A stretch of 64,000 nt of DNA, taken from Paenibacillus eucommiae (GTDB lineage Bacteria; Bacillota; Bacilli; Paenibacillales; NBRC-103111). The notes under the pieces were generated by a model, which worked only from the letters and a program-made list of their open reading frames with translations, was not told the origin of the DNA and made no database searches. Where the stretch lies: NCBI RefSeq assembly GCF_017874215.1, contig NZ_JAGGLB010000001.1, positions 248,001 to 312,000 of the forward strand, given 5' to 3'. Every line of letters starts with the position of its first letter. Position 1 is the first letter of the stretch. The translations under genes and the position numbers were made by a program. This document shows positions 37,735-47,311 of the stretch, in pieces.

Positions 37735-39717
37735 TCACTCCCTTTCCTGTTTCGAGAATCGAACATTGAGTATACTGCCAGCCAGAACCAGAATGGCCAG
37801 TACGACACCGATGGCCGAAGCGTAGCCGAAGTTGGCGCTCGAAATTTGATTGTACATTTGCAGGCCAGGCACATAAGTCGCTGTCCCAGGTCCGCCCCGT
37901 GTAAATATGAAAATATTAGCAAAGCCTTGTATGCTGCCAATGAAGGTAAAAAATAAAATAAGCCTAATTTGCGGACGAATGAGTGGCACATCAATTTTCC
38001 AAAAACGTCCCCAGGCATTGATGCCATCGATAGCAGACGAATCATAAATATCTCTGCTGATCCCAATCAAACCGCCAAAATAAATCAGAAAAGCGAAAAC
38101 GCTGATAAACGGAAATCCGGCTGCGATAATACTCCAGATAGCCAGATTTTCATCCCCCAGCCATGCATGCTGTAAAGCGCCCAGTCCAAGTACCCCTAAA
38201 AACTGATTAATCAAACCCGTTTCGGGCTCATACATCATTTTCCATAATAAAACCACCACAACTCCTGGCACAATACTGGGCACTACAAAAGCCGTGCGAA
38301 ACACATATTTTAACTTGCTGCTTCTTAACCAGAAGATTAGCTCTGCAGCAAGAAGCGGCATCGTGAGTTCTTTAAGAATGGATGTCACAATAATCAGGAT
38401 CATGTTCCACATGCCGACCCAAAAGAATGAATCCGACCCTAATTTCACAAAATTAGCCAAGCCAATCACTTTAAGAGGTTCCTTCAAACTAAAGTTAGTA
38501 AACGAATAAAACACCGCCATAAGTGTAGGCGTAATATTAAACACAATAATAAGCGCGATGGAAGGCAGCAGCAGCAAATAGGCTGTCCTTGAGCGCTTTA
38601 ATCTTCGTCCAAATTGAATAGCCGCCTTGCGCCAAGCAGGAACCGAAGAAATGCTGATCCCAATAGCAGTGAGTACTAAGATAAGATCCATGATGATCAA
38701 GCCTGTTTTGATCTTATTTTGGGTGTTTGCCTGCAGTGCTTGATGGAGATTAATCGTCAAATCTCTGCCTTGATCCGTTATCACGATAAGTTCCTTCTCA
38801 TCATTATGGATCAAACTGCTGATTGCACCTTTATTGAAATTGGCTTGATAAAGCACATTTCCCCATGTATTAAGAATAAATAAGCTCCCATCCTTATCTC
38901 CTACAATTATATGGCCGGATTGCTTAGCCTCATCCAGCATAGTAATAGGATAAGCAGATAGAGACTGCGTCCAAATCACCTTCCCCTTTGCGGACAGCAG
39001 GGATACATTCCCTCTCTCATCTGCTGCCAGCAATTCCTGGTTGGCGTTCAGACTAAGCCGGGTGATCGGTTGAATTAAATTGGTTCGCCACAGCTCCTTT
39101 CCATCTGGAGACAATAGCCCCACCTTCGAATCCACAGTACCAAAATAAGAGCCATCCTTACCCGTTGTAATCGTAGTCACATCAATGCCGACTTTGGTTT
39201 TGAATATGGCATTTCCCGCTTCATCAAACTGCCCCACCCAAAATTTATTCGTATACTGACCGATTCCATATGCGACGTTAATGCCACCATCTATCGTTGC
39301 ATCGAGCCCAATCACTTTACCATTCACCGGAAAGCTGCCGATCTCTTGCAGTAGAGGATCTAATACATATACGTTCCGGTCATTCGTACCCACATAAATG
39401 TGGGAGCGATCCGTTGACACGGCCATGTCTGTGATTGTACCCTTTATTTCTTTTTCGATTTGAATTTGAGTTCCATCAAGCAAGAGCAGCCTGCTGTCAG
39501 TCGTTATCGCAAGTGTTGTGCCCTCCTGCAGCTCTACGGCCTTGAATATTTTCACTCCGCTTAAGGAACCGCCTACCTCATAGGGTCTGCCTTTTGACGC
39601 ATCCATCACCAAATATACCGAACTCGCCAGCAGGATAAGAATAATGATTCCGATCCATAACCTCCGGCTGCCTTTTCTGTTGGGTGATGAGCTGCGTTCC
39701 TTCATTAGATTAGACAT
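37735..39717 (-). CDS. Extracellular beta-propeller fused to a MalF-type permease (locus 2)
   Basis: A 660-residue fusion. The ATG at 39717 has GGAGGGGG 6 bases upstream. Order: basic cytoplasmic tail, membrane segment (about 21-40), a PQQ/WD40-like propeller outside the cell (about 50-335) with blade motifs HIYVGTNDRNVYVLDP, GSYFGTVDSKVGLLSPDG and HIIVGDKDGSLFILNTWG, a second membrane segment (about 340-362), a basic cytoplasmic stretch, then a complete permease starting TAYLLLLPSIALIIVF with EAA loop YDSSAIDGINAWGRFWKI. The topology is consistent: the two added membrane segments return the chain to the cytoplasm before the six-segment permease. Family permeases are normally about 300 residues. 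The propeller may dock the binding protein or sense glycan; that is inference. Confidence 0.85.
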   Translation of the reverse strand: MSNLMKERSSSPNRKGSRRLWIGIIILILLASSVYLVMDASKGRPYEVGGSLSGVKIFKAVELQEGTTLAITTDSRLLLLDGTQIQIEKEIKGTITDMAVSTDRSHIYVGTNDRNVYVLDPLLQEIGSFPVNGKVIGLDATIDGGINVAYGIGQYTNKFWVGQFDEAGNAIFKTKVGIDVTTITTGKDGSYFGTVDSKVGLLSPDGKELWRTNLIQPITRLSLNANQELLAADERGNVSLLSAKGKVIWTQSLSAYPITMLDEAKQSGHIIVGDKDGSLFILNTWGNVLYQANFNKGAISSLIHNDEKELIVITDQGRDLTINLHQALQANTQNKIKTGLIIMDLILVLTAIGISISSVPAWRKAAIQFGRRLKRSRTAYLLLLPSIALIIVFNITPTLMAVFYSFTNFSLKEPLKVIGLANFVKLGSDSFFWVGMWNMILIIVTSILKELTMPLLAAELIFWLRSSKLKYVFRTAFVVPSIVPGVVVVLLWKMMYEPETGLINQFLGVLGLGALQHAWLGDENLAIWSIIAAGFPFISVFAFLIYFGGLIGISRDIYDSSAIDGINAWGRFWKIDVPLIRPQIRLILFFTFIGSIQGFANIFIFTRGGPGTATYVPGLQMYNQISSANFGYASAIGVVLAILVLAGSILNVRFSKQERE

Positions 39718-39810
39718 TTCTTCCCCCTCCACATAATTCCAATCCTAGGCTCCTATACAATGAAATCAAATAGGCCATTTTGAGCAAATGACCTATTTGA
39801 CCAGACCAGC

Positions 39811-41433
39811 CTACTTCCCTGGCGCTCTGTCTGGATGTTCAATATTATCTGCGGTCAAACCAGCTTGTTTAATTATTTCGTCGAAATTTTTGGTCCAGGA
39901 TTCCTGCAGCTTTTTGCCAAAATCCTCAGGGGTTATTTTCCCTTCCAACGCTTCCTTGTACAGATTAAAGTTTGCTTTATCCACATCTGCTACTCTCGTT
40001 AACAAAAGGTTATTCAGCACGATTTCTGCATTCCCTAGCATCTTTACATTACCAAACAGCTCCTTGATATCTTCTGGAACCTCGACACCTTTGATCATAA
40101 TAGGACCGCCCGGGATAAACTTATTGGCCTTCACCTGACCGTCTACCCATGCTTGGTACCCCGGCTTGGAGAGCCAGAACATCACGAAATCCAGTACCAT
40201 GTCGCTTTGCTCCTGGTTTTTATCCACAATACTGATATATTCCCCTGTTGCTGATTCCACGCTGCGTACAGGTCCTTGAACAAGGGAGCCAACCATAGGT
40301 GGATTTTCAAAAGTCCCCCACTCAAATGGCTTCAACGCACCTGAATCTTTAATTTGTAGTTCCTCAAGACGTTTCGGATCGTTTAAATTTTCCATATCCT
40401 TTTTCACTGTCGGCAGGCTCCAGGTACCATCAATAATCATGGCCGCCTTCTGCTGCAAAAATAAAGGGTAGTCGTCGTTGCTGACGAAAAAATCCTTCTG
40501 GGCATATTTAGGAAAGAGTTTGGCCATATTCGTGACCAGCTCTGCTACTTCCGGCGTATCAAAACGAATCGTTCCATCTTTGATTCCTTTATAGAAACGT
40601 GCCTGATTAAAGTTATACTTCAAATTAATGAACGGATCATTCGGATCAGCTACAAAAGTACCGTCTACATCATCGTCGTAGTTGTAATCGCCCGGCTGCG
40701 CTCTGACCAGATCATGCCAATCGCGCGTAAATTGATCCATATAAATTTCGTTCATCCACAGTGGTACTTTGTAGCCGTAGCTGGAAGCAATGGGGATAAT
40801 GCCTGCATCGCTAATCTTCTTGGACACCTCTACCATCTCATCCCAATTGGTTGGAGGGACCAGATTTAATTTGTTGAAAATATCCTTGTTATAGAACCAC
40901 ATAATATGGACGGATTGCGTAGTGAGCACGCTGCGTTCGCCTTTTGCATTTTTACCGACCCAGAAATTAAAGTCCAGATCTTCATCCCATTTGTTACCGG
41001 TATATGGATTGGTTTGGTAGCGGTATTTATCAAAATTCAGAAATTTATCATACGTTGGCATGTAGGCTCCAGCGACAATATCCGGCCGGGGCGTGCCCGC
41101 TGCCAGCATCGTTCCTAATACGCTGGGATAATCAGTACCTGGTCCCCCTTTGGGTTCCCACACCAGCTTCACATCTGGCTGAACCTTCTTATAGGCTTCC
41201 TGTAGGGAGGCAAAGCCCTCTGCACTTGTGTTATCCAGTGAGATCACGATTTCACCACTGTACTGCTTTTTCTCTGTCTCCGCACCGGGAGTGGCATCCG
41301 GCTTCGCAGTCTCTCCTTGTTTTGCCGTTTCAGATGGCGGTTCAGAGACCGCTGGTGACTTGCTGCTGCACGCAGCCAAAATAGTACTCATCGCAAACAT
41401 TAAAACTAGTAGTACAAAACTCATCTTTTTCAC
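39811..41433 (-). CDS. Sugar-binding lipoprotein (locus 2)
   Basis: A 540-residue family 1 solute-binding lipoprotein. The GTG at 41433 follows GGGGGT by 7 bases. The signal peptide has lipobox LAAC (Cys about 22), followed by a Ser/Pro/Glu/Thr linker with acidic repeats. The mature part includes GEIVISLDN, PRPDIVAGAYMPTYDKF and PDRAPGK at the end. It lies between the oxidoreductase and the propeller-permease gene and supplies substrate to permeases 37735 and 36798. Confidence 0.9.
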   Translation of the reverse strand: MKKMSFVLLVLMFAMSTILAACSSKSPAVSEPPSETAKQGETAKPDATPGAETEKKQYSGEIVISLDNTSAEGFASLQEAYKKVQPDVKLVWEPKGGPGTDYPSVLGTMLAAGTPRPDIVAGAYMPTYDKFLNFDKYRYQTNPYTGNKWDEDLDFNFWVGKNAKGERSVLTTQSVHIMWFYNKDIFNKLNLVPPTNWDEMVEVSKKISDAGIIPIASSYGYKVPLWMNEIYMDQFTRDWHDLVRAQPGDYNYDDDVDGTFVADPNDPFINLKYNFNQARFYKGIKDGTIRFDTPEVAELVTNMAKLFPKYAQKDFFVSNDDYPLFLQQKAAMIIDGTWSLPTVKKDMENLNDPKRLEELQIKDSGALKPFEWGTFENPPMVGSLVQGPVRSVESATGEYISIVDKNQEQSDMVLDFVMFWLSKPGYQAWVDGQVKANKFIPGGPIMIKGVEVPEDIKELFGNVKMLGNAEIVLNNLLLTRVADVDKANFNLYKEALEGKITPEDFGKKLQESWTKNFDEIIKQAGLTADNIEHPDRAPGK

Positions 41434-41460
41434 AGTTATACCCCCATATTGAATGTGTAT

Positions 41461-42528
41461 TTAAGAACTTGCCAAAGGAGACTTCCAATCATCTTCTAAC
41501 CCAAGTCCACGGAGATCCGCAAAACTGCTGGTCTGTTCTGCCTCATACATACGCCAAATGACACGGAGCCCCTGCAAGCTGCCAGGCCCGTCAGTTAACG
41601 GGGTCTCGCCATTTAAGATGCATTCCAGAAAATGCTTTATTTCAAATTGCGTCATCTTTCCTGCTTCAGGTTCTTCCATCAGCACTTGAATTTGAGAGGT
41701 TGTATTCATATCCGCGTTCTCTTCTTTAATCTGAGAATGAAGATACAAGGTTCTTTTTCCGATATCGTATTCAAGCATTCCTTCTGTGCAATGAATATGG
41801 ATGCTGTAGCCTAAACGAGAGCCTCGTGCCCCCCATGTCCCAAAATGATAGCCGAGCACACCACTTTCGAATTCCATCACAACATTGCTTGTGCCTTCCT
41901 TCTCCAACCAAGGTGTGCCAATTCGATTCCCCATATGCATGCCTTTGACAGGTTGACCAAGGAACCAGAGCAGCAAATCGACATAATGGCACCCATGACT
42001 GAAGAACTGGCCACCACCCAACTGCTCAGCAGATGCCAACCAGCTATCGGGAGCCGCATAGGTGAACTGTTCAGTCCAAATGGACATTTGGAATACATCG
42101 CCATAAGCTTTAGTATCCACTAACTCCTTCATCTTCTTAACTATCGGCCAGAAACGAACCGGGTAGGCTGTCATCAATACCAGCTTTTCCTGCTCTGCCT
42201 TTTCAATAATCCGGATGCATTCCTCTTCTGTATTGCAAAGCGGTTTCTCCATCAAGACATGCTTGCCAGCTTCCAGACAAGCCATGCCCACTTCGAAGTG
42301 CAGATCATGAGGCAGCGCGATCAGCACCGCATCCACACTTTCCAGCAAATCACGGTAATCAGTCACGGCAAGCCCGGCTCCTGCCGAATTTGCTGCAGCT
42401 TGTGCCCGCTCAAGCACGATGTCACAATCAGCTGTTATTTGCAACAGTTGACTTAAATCATGCAAGCCATGAGCATGTGTACCCGCCATACCCCCACATC
42501 CTATGATGCCCATGCGGATTTTCTCCAT
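41461..42528 (-). CDS. Gfo/Idh/MocA-family NAD(P)-dependent sugar oxidoreductase
   Basis: A 355-residue dehydrogenase. Rossmann nucleotide site MGIIGCGGMAGTHA at the N-terminus, EKPL motif in HVLMEKPLCNTEEE (about 95), and the C-terminal substrate domain with GGGQFFSHGCHYVDLLLWFL holding the catalytic HxxD-type motif. I prefer the ATG at 42528; a TTG at 42534 is possible. First gene of locus 2, 27 bases before the lipoprotein, divergent from the AraC gene at 42660. It likely oxidises a sugar, uronate or inositol derived from the imported glycan. Confidence 0.9.
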   Translation of the reverse strand: MEKIRMGIIGCGGMAGTHAHGLHDLSQLLQITADCDIVLERAQAAANSAGAGLAVTDYRDLLESVDAVLIALPHDLHFEVGMACLEAGKHVLMEKPLCNTEEECIRIIEKAEQEKLVLMTAYPVRFWPIVKKMKELVDTKAYGDVFQMSIWTEQFTYAAPDSWLASAEQLGGGQFFSHGCHYVDLLLWFLGQPVKGMHMGNRIGTPWLEKEGTSNVVMEFESGVLGYHFGTWGARGSRLGYSIHIHCTEGMLEYDIGKRTLYLHSQIKEENADMNTTSQIQVLMEEPEAGKMTQFEIKHFLECILNGETPLTDGPGSLQGLRVIWRMYEAEQTSSFADLRGLGLEDDWKSPLASS

Positions 42529-42659
42529 ATCCAACCCCAGCTCCCTCTCGATATCCTATATAAATGAATGTATAATGGATATTATAGGGTTTAATGAAAC
42601 GGCTGGCTTTACCCCCTAGGGCGTACATTTTACACTTTTGGTCGGAGGGCGATGGTTGT
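42529..42659. promoter_or_regulatory. Divergent control region of locus 2
   Basis: A 130-bp region between the oxidoreductase and the AraC gene. TATAAT (42571-42576, plus strand) and a second TATTATA-like element next to it could serve as -10 elements for both directions. The -35 regions are poor, consistent with activator control. Confidence 0.45.
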
Positions 42660-43547
42660 ATGGAGTTAGAAATATACCGTCTGAAAGAAGATCTGCAGAT
42701 TCAAGGGATATTTACTCTTTATTACATGGAGCTTCCCAAGCATTTTATAGTCAATGGAGAGGAACACAACTTCTGGGAATTGGTATATGTAGATAAAGGC
42801 GAGGTTATTATTTATAATGGAAAAAAATTGCGCCAGGGAGATATGATATTTTATAAACCAAACGAGTTTCATATTGCGAATTCAAGCAATGAAACAGCGC
42901 CTAATTTGGTCGTCATCACCTTCGAATGCCAATCCCCCTCCATCAATTTCTTTGCGGATAAGGTGTTTGTTCTGAATGAGATCGAGCGGGGGCTATTGTC
43001 CAATCTGGTCAAAGAAGGCATGCAAGCCTTCGATCCGCCGATCGACTCCCCCTTTATTAGCCAGCCCAGCAGATGCGAGGAAGCCCCATTTGGCAGTGAA
43101 CAGTTAATTAAAAATTATTTGGAAATTTTATTAATTCAACTGATTCGAAGAGGAGATTCCCGGCCGAGCAACGCTAGGCCCGTATCTTTTGTCGAAGAAA
43201 CGAAAGATCAGGAGCTTACCACACAAATTATCGCCTATATGAACAATAATCTATCGCAAGTATTGTCTCTTGAGCTTCTGTGCAGTGAGTTCGTTATTGG
43301 CCGGACAAGGCTTAAAACAGCCTTTAAAGCTAAGACGGGGCTGGGCGTTATGGAGTATTTCAACATGCTAAAAATTGAAAAGGCAAAGCTGCTTATCCGG
43401 GAGGGCAAGCATAACTTCACGGAAGTCGCTGCAGAGCTAGGCTACAGCAGTGTGCACTACTTTTCAAGAAATTTCAAAAAAGTTACCCACATGACACTAA
43501 CGGAGTATACCTGCTCGATCAGTGCGCGGGCAAAGAGAGATCGTTGA
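42660..43547 (+). CDS. AraC-family regulator of locus 2
   Basis: About 295 residues from the ATG at 42660 (GGAGGG 10 bases upstream); an upstream in-frame ATG at 42594 would lie only about 18 bases after the -10 and adds an unusual tail. N-terminal cupin-like domain (NFWELVYVDKGEVIIYNG, GDMIFYKPNEFH) and C-terminal HTH pair (about 195-290: LSLELLCSEFVIGRTRLKTAF, FTEVAAELGYSSVHYFSRNF). Divergent from and probably activates the locus 2 operon. Confidence 0.88.
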   Translation: MELEIYRLKEDLQIQGIFTLYYMELPKHFIVNGEEHNFWELVYVDKGEVIIYNGKKLRQGDMIFYKPNEFHIANSSNETAPNLVVITFECQSPSINFFADKVFVLNEIERGLLSNLVKEGMQAFDPPIDSPFISQPSRCEEAPFGSEQLIKNYLEILLIQLIRRGDSRPSNARPVSFVEETKDQELTTQIIAYMNNNLSQVLSLELLCSEFVIGRTRLKTAFKAKTGLGVMEYFNMLKIEKAKLLIREGKHNFTEVAAELGYSSVHYFSRNFKKVTHMTLTEYTCSISARAKRDR

Positions 43548-43566
43548 GCTCGCTCGACAGACCTAT

Positions 43567-43602
43567 AATTGCCCCCCATTTATCTTTCTCAAGGGGGCAA
43601 TT
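43567..43602 (+). terminator. Probable terminator of the locus 2 regulator
   Basis: A perfect 10-bp stem AATTGCCCCC (43567-43576) / GGGGGCAATT (43593-43602) is followed by GTTGTTTCCC, a weak T-tract, 20 bases after the stop codon. Confidence 0.65.
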
Positions 43603-43743
43603 GTTGTTTCCCAACTTCCGTCACCGCTTTCGGTTAGTCCGTCTAAGGCTCAGGTTTCGTCAGCTTAAATGGACAAGAACAAGCGAAAGTTGTCTAAGTA
43701 TCCCCAAATATCACATTTGTACCATTTCACCAAATCCTGCTCA

Positions 43744-43774
43744 TTGATATACTTTTATTGAAAGCGTTTGTAAT
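43744..43774 (+). promoter_or_regulatory. Promoter region with CcpA cre site
   Basis: TGAAAGCGTTTGTA (43759-43772) matches 13 of 14 positions of the cre consensus TGWAAGCGTTWNCA. It overlaps the likely -10 region of a promoter with -35 TTGATA (43744-43749), so CcpA binding would repress the beta-helix gene when preferred sugars are present. Confidence 0.7.
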
Positions 43775-43807
43775 TTGAAACCCAAACCGAGCAGGAGGAA
43801 AATAAAA

Positions 43808-45271
43808 ATGTCTAAACCAAGTGATAACGAAAGCGCAAGTGTACTAAGCAGGAGGAAAATGCTAACTTCACTTGCAGCTGCAGGTGTAGTGACAGCCGCA
43901 GGTGCTTTTTTGAACAGCGGCAGCTTGGGGGCGTCTACCGTGGAAGCGGGTGGGGTAAGCTTGCGCAGCGATCTGGCCGATCCCACTAATGTGGCCAATG
44001 GTGATGCCCTTATTGCGGTTTTGCAACCCCTTACCGGGGCTGTTGCACGTACTCAGCACAGTAAGAACAGTGACGTTATTCATGTCAAGGATTTCGGGGC
44101 AAAATGCGATTGGAATGGAACGACTGGGACAGATGATACTGCAGCCTTTCAAGCAGCTTTGAATGCAGCCTCCTCGGCTGCATCAGGTCTTAGCGTTAAG
44201 TTTTCCGGACAGGCGAAAATCACTTCAAAGCTTACTATTCCCCCATTTGTGACTCTGACGGGTGACGGCAGGAAATCCTCCTTTCTTATTAAAGCGTTCA
44301 ACGGAGACGTAATCGATCTTCAGGCTTATGGAGCACTAATGAATCTGGGTATTAAAGATGATACCGGAAGTAGAACAGGCCGGGGTGTACTTATCACATC
44401 CGCATTCTGCCAGTTTATCTTCAATTGTGCTTTCACTATAGATCAGCAGTGTGTGGACTTTACGAACCCTGGCGCAGGCAGCGGAGCAGTGATTGCATTC
44501 TCTGAACTTTATTCTATAAATGCGGTCGGTGTCCGGATGCCTGACGATGTAGGGGCAGGATTGGGTGCATGTCCGCGAAAGATCATTTCATGTGAAAGCG
44601 GCGGATGCATACTGGTGGATTTTGGCGGCTGCAATGATGCATGGTATTATGGTGGATATACCAATGGCATGATTTTTGGTCCGAATTCAACAAAAGCGTT
44701 TATTTCCAATGTTCGTATTGGTGCTATCCTTCCTACGATTATCAAGGGCGGCGAACACAATATTTCCGGCTGTGTGTTTTCCACTCCTGTAACATTTGAC
44801 ACAACCTCGGCCAATTGTATGTTTACAAGCAACATCGCTCCCGGCTACGATATTACCGATAATGGCATTGGGAATTACATTGACATTAAAGAGCGGAACT
44901 ACACGCCGGCATGGACAGGATCCTCTACCAACCCCTCTCTTGGAAACGGTAAGCTTGCAGCTAATTGGTCTCGTACAGGCAACACGATCACACTCAACAT
45001 CGAACTGATTATAGGCAGCACGACTACGCTTGGAAGTGGCGACTGGCGTTTTTCGCTTCCTCAAGCACCTTACCAATATGGGTTCACTAAGGTAGGTCAT
45101 GCCTTGCTTTCTGGCCCAACCGGATTTCAAACGGCCACAGTAGTTTCCAATCCTGAATTAAGCTACTTGACTATTGCGGTTTCTGGGGGTTCCACGAATG
45201 TTGGTCCAACAATCCCATTCACTTGGGCAAATGGAAATTATTTGAGAGCATCCATAAGTTATCAAGTTTAG
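43808..45271 (+). CDS. Tat-exported beta-helix (pectate-lyase-3-like) protein
   Basis: A 487-residue protein from the ATG at 43808 (AGGAGG 9 bases upstream; a TTG at 43775 is not needed). Residues about 13-40 form a twin-arginine signal (SRRKMLTSLAAAGVV, Ala-rich). The mature part contains VKDFGAKCDWNGTTGTDDTA, the Pectate_lyase_3 entry motif, followed by beta-helix coils and a C-terminal beta-sandwich-like end. A stand-alone gene under a cre-overlapped promoter and closed by a bidirectional terminator. Probably acts on an external polysaccharide; catalytic residues were not identified. Confidence 0.85.
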   Translation: MSKPSDNESASVLSRRKMLTSLAAAGVVTAAGAFLNSGSLGASTVEAGGVSLRSDLADPTNVANGDALIAVLQPLTGAVARTQHSKNSDVIHVKDFGAKCDWNGTTGTDDTAAFQAALNAASSAASGLSVKFSGQAKITSKLTIPPFVTLTGDGRKSSFLIKAFNGDVIDLQAYGALMNLGIKDDTGSRTGRGVLITSAFCQFIFNCAFTIDQQCVDFTNPGAGSGAVIAFSELYSINAVGVRMPDDVGAGLGACPRKIISCESGGCILVDFGGCNDAWYYGGYTNGMIFGPNSTKAFISNVRIGAILPTIIKGGEHNISGCVFSTPVTFDTTSANCMFTSNIAPGYDITDNGIGNYIDIKERNYTPAWTGSSTNPSLGNGKLAANWSRTGNTITLNIELIIGSTTTLGSGDWRFSLPQAPYQYGFTKVGHALLSGPTGFQTATVVSNPELSYLTIAVSGGSTNVGPTIPFTWANGNYLRASISYQV

Positions 45272-45287
45272 GAAATTTATACAATAA

Positions 45288-45334
45288 CTAAAAGATCCTT
45301 TCCCAGCAGAACTGCTTGGTTAAGGATCTTTTAG
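45288..45334. terminator. Bidirectional terminator between the beta-helix gene and locus 3
   Basis: Perfect 13-bp arms CTAAAAGATCCTT (45288-45300) and AAGGATCTTTTAG (45322-45334) around a 21-base loop. A/T runs at both stem ends serve the two converging genes. Confidence 0.9.
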
Positions 45335-45368
45335 CGTGTCCAATTTTTGTGTCTCCCACTATTATAAG

Positions 45369-46352
45369 CTATTCGACAATTCCCGTTCTTTCAATACCTT
45401 CCACAAAATATTTCTGTGCAAACATATATAGCAGTAGCGGCGGTAAGATGATGATAAATGCAGCAGCCATTTTGATCGCTTCATTCACATCATACGCTCC
45501 ACCCCCGAGACTCGCTCCGCCTCCACCAATTCCACCGATTTTGCCAGCAGAATAGTCCAGGACGCCTTGCATGTAATTCAGCCGCAATGATAAGGGGATG
45601 AAATCCTCTGCCCTTGCGGACCGCAAATACAGCATGGGTTCAAAAAAATCATTCCAATGCCATACAAAAGCGAACAAAAATACGATAAGCAGCGCTGGGC
45701 GAGATAAGGGCAGCATAATCTTCCAAAATGTACGTACCGCCCCTGCTCCGTCCATTTTGGCTGACTCCTCCAGCTCCTTTGGCAAGGTACTGAAAAATTG
45801 GCGAAAAATAATGATGAACAACGAGCCCTTTAACCCCTGGGCAAAAATCGCCGGGATGATAAATGGCAGCGAGGTGTTCAGCCAATGCAATTTGGCATAG
45901 GTTACATAAAGTGGAATAACTAGCGACTGCGGCGGAATTAAAAACGTTATGAGAACGACCACGAATAATATGTTCTTAAACGGTATGCGCAGCCGTGCAA
46001 ACGCATAACCTGTAATGCCACAGGAAATTACCTGCAGCAGGGATGCCGAAAGTGACATATACGTCGTTTGCCATAATGCTTTCCAATAATGTAATCCCCT
46101 GAATGCATCAAAATAACTGGCAAAATTAAATTGTCGCGGGATCCATTTCACAGTAGGGTCCATAAGATCGCTAACCGTTTTGAACGATGTTGAAATCATG
46201 TACAGGACGGGTTGAAGGTAAAGAACAGAAATCGAAATCAAGATAATATAAATAAATAATTTGAACAACGCACCGTCATTGACATTCTGTCCCAGCACGA
46301 ATCTTTTCAATCGCGCGATCTTGTTTCCATAGTTATGAATCAACCCTTTCAC
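45369..46352 (-). CDS. Sugar ABC importer permease, MalG type (locus 3, pair 2)
   Basis: A 327-residue permease with six membrane segments and EAA loop EESAKMDGAGAVRTFWKI. The start is GTG at 46352, overlapping the stop of the preceding permease by four bases (GTGA). An insertion near the C-terminus is glycine-rich (GKIGGIGGGGASLGGGAYD), unusual for the family. Last gene of the locus 3 operon. Confidence 0.9.
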   Translation of the reverse strand: MKGLIHNYGNKIARLKRFVLGQNVNDGALFKLFIYIILISISVLYLQPVLYMISTSFKTVSDLMDPTVKWIPRQFNFASYFDAFRGLHYWKALWQTTYMSLSASLLQVISCGITGYAFARLRIPFKNILFVVVLITFLIPPQSLVIPLYVTYAKLHWLNTSLPFIIPAIFAQGLKGSLFIIIFRQFFSTLPKELEESAKMDGAGAVRTFWKIMLPLSRPALLIVFLFAFVWHWNDFFEPMLYLRSARAEDFIPLSLRLNYMQGVLDYSAGKIGGIGGGGASLGGGAYDVNEAIKMAAAFIIILPPLLLYMFAQKYFVEGIERTGIVE

Positions 46353-47311
46353 CTCTTCCCGTTATTCTGTCTTCTTGCCAACAGGACGAGCAGTCCAATC
46401 GGAATGAAAATAATTAGAAAATATATCCAACCAAGCGCGCTTGCATATCCATAACCTGTTTTTGCATCCCCCATGGCATTGGATATGTGAGTCAGGATCG
46501 GGTTGAAGGGAAACGTAGCCAAATCCACGATGGTATAAATCAAATTCAAGACTATAAATGGAATGATAGCCGGGAAAGTGATTTTCCAGAAGGACTCCCA
46601 AGGCGTTACACCATCAATCCGTGCTGCTTCATAGGTTGAAGGGGATATCGTCTGGAATGCTGCCAGGAAGATTAACACCTGTATGCCGGAGTACCATAAA
46701 ACAATTACAAATTGCTTCAAAACACCCATAAGCGAATCGGCCAGGCTTCTCGGAAACATGGCGTAAATCGTATCTTCCAAATTATATTGATCGATAAAAG
46801 GGATCGAGCCCTGCCCTTCTCTGAACAGCTCCGACAATACTTGTCCAGTTGCAAAGATTACGGGCAAAAAGAAAATGGCACGAAACAGCATTCTTCCAGG
46901 AAACTTCTGGTTAAGCAGCACAGAGACCAACAAGGCGAAAATGACCGTTATCGGAACCGTCAGAATCGTCTGCTGAATAAATTGAAGCATTTGCACAGGA
47001 AATTCGTTGTCGATAATAAAAGCATATTTGAAATTGAGCCAACCGACAAATTCAAAGCTTAAACCTGAGCCATCCGCAGCCGCAGAAAGCTTATGAAAGC
47101 TAATGTAAAGCGAGAAGAAAAAGGGATAGGCGACAAATGCCAATACACCGAACAGCCAGGGGGTAATGAACAATAGCCCTCTGAACGACTCTGATCTTAA
47201 CATAGACTTGCGTCTGCTGTTATGCTCTCTTAACGTCATGGCCGGTAAAGAATCCGCCATAACCGTAGACTCCGAAGCTGCTTGATTCGTGTTGTTTGTT
47301 TCGGCGCTCAC
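46349..47311 (-). CDS. Sugar ABC importer permease, MalF type (locus 3, pair 2)
   Basis: A 320-residue permease: about 40 residues of polar cytoplasmic head, six membrane segments, EAA loop YEAARIDGVTPWESFWKI. The GTG at 47311 overlaps the DUF5696 stop (GTGA) and GGGGGGAG lies just upstream. Pairs with the permease at 45369. Confidence 0.9.
   Translation of the reverse strand: MSAETNNTNQAASESTVMADSLPAMTLREHNSRRKSMLRSESFRGLLFITPWLFGVLAFVAYPFFFSLYISFHKLSAAADGSGLSFEFVGWLNFKYAFIIDNEFPVQMLQFIQQTILTVPITVIFALLVSVLLNQKFPGRMLFRAIFFLPVIFATGQVLSELFREGQGSIPFIDQYNLEDTIYAMFPRSLADSLMGVLKQFVIVLWYSGIQVLIFLAAFQTISPSTYEAARIDGVTPWESFWKITFPAIIPFIVLNLIYTIVDLATFPFNPILTHISNAMGDAKTGYGYASALGWIYFLIIFIPIGLLVLLARRQNNGKR

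Noticed and set aside
37731..38066. N-terminal extension of the locus 2 MalG-type permease
   Set aside because: It overlaps the upstream permease in another frame, while ATG 37730 has a ribosome site and gives normal length.
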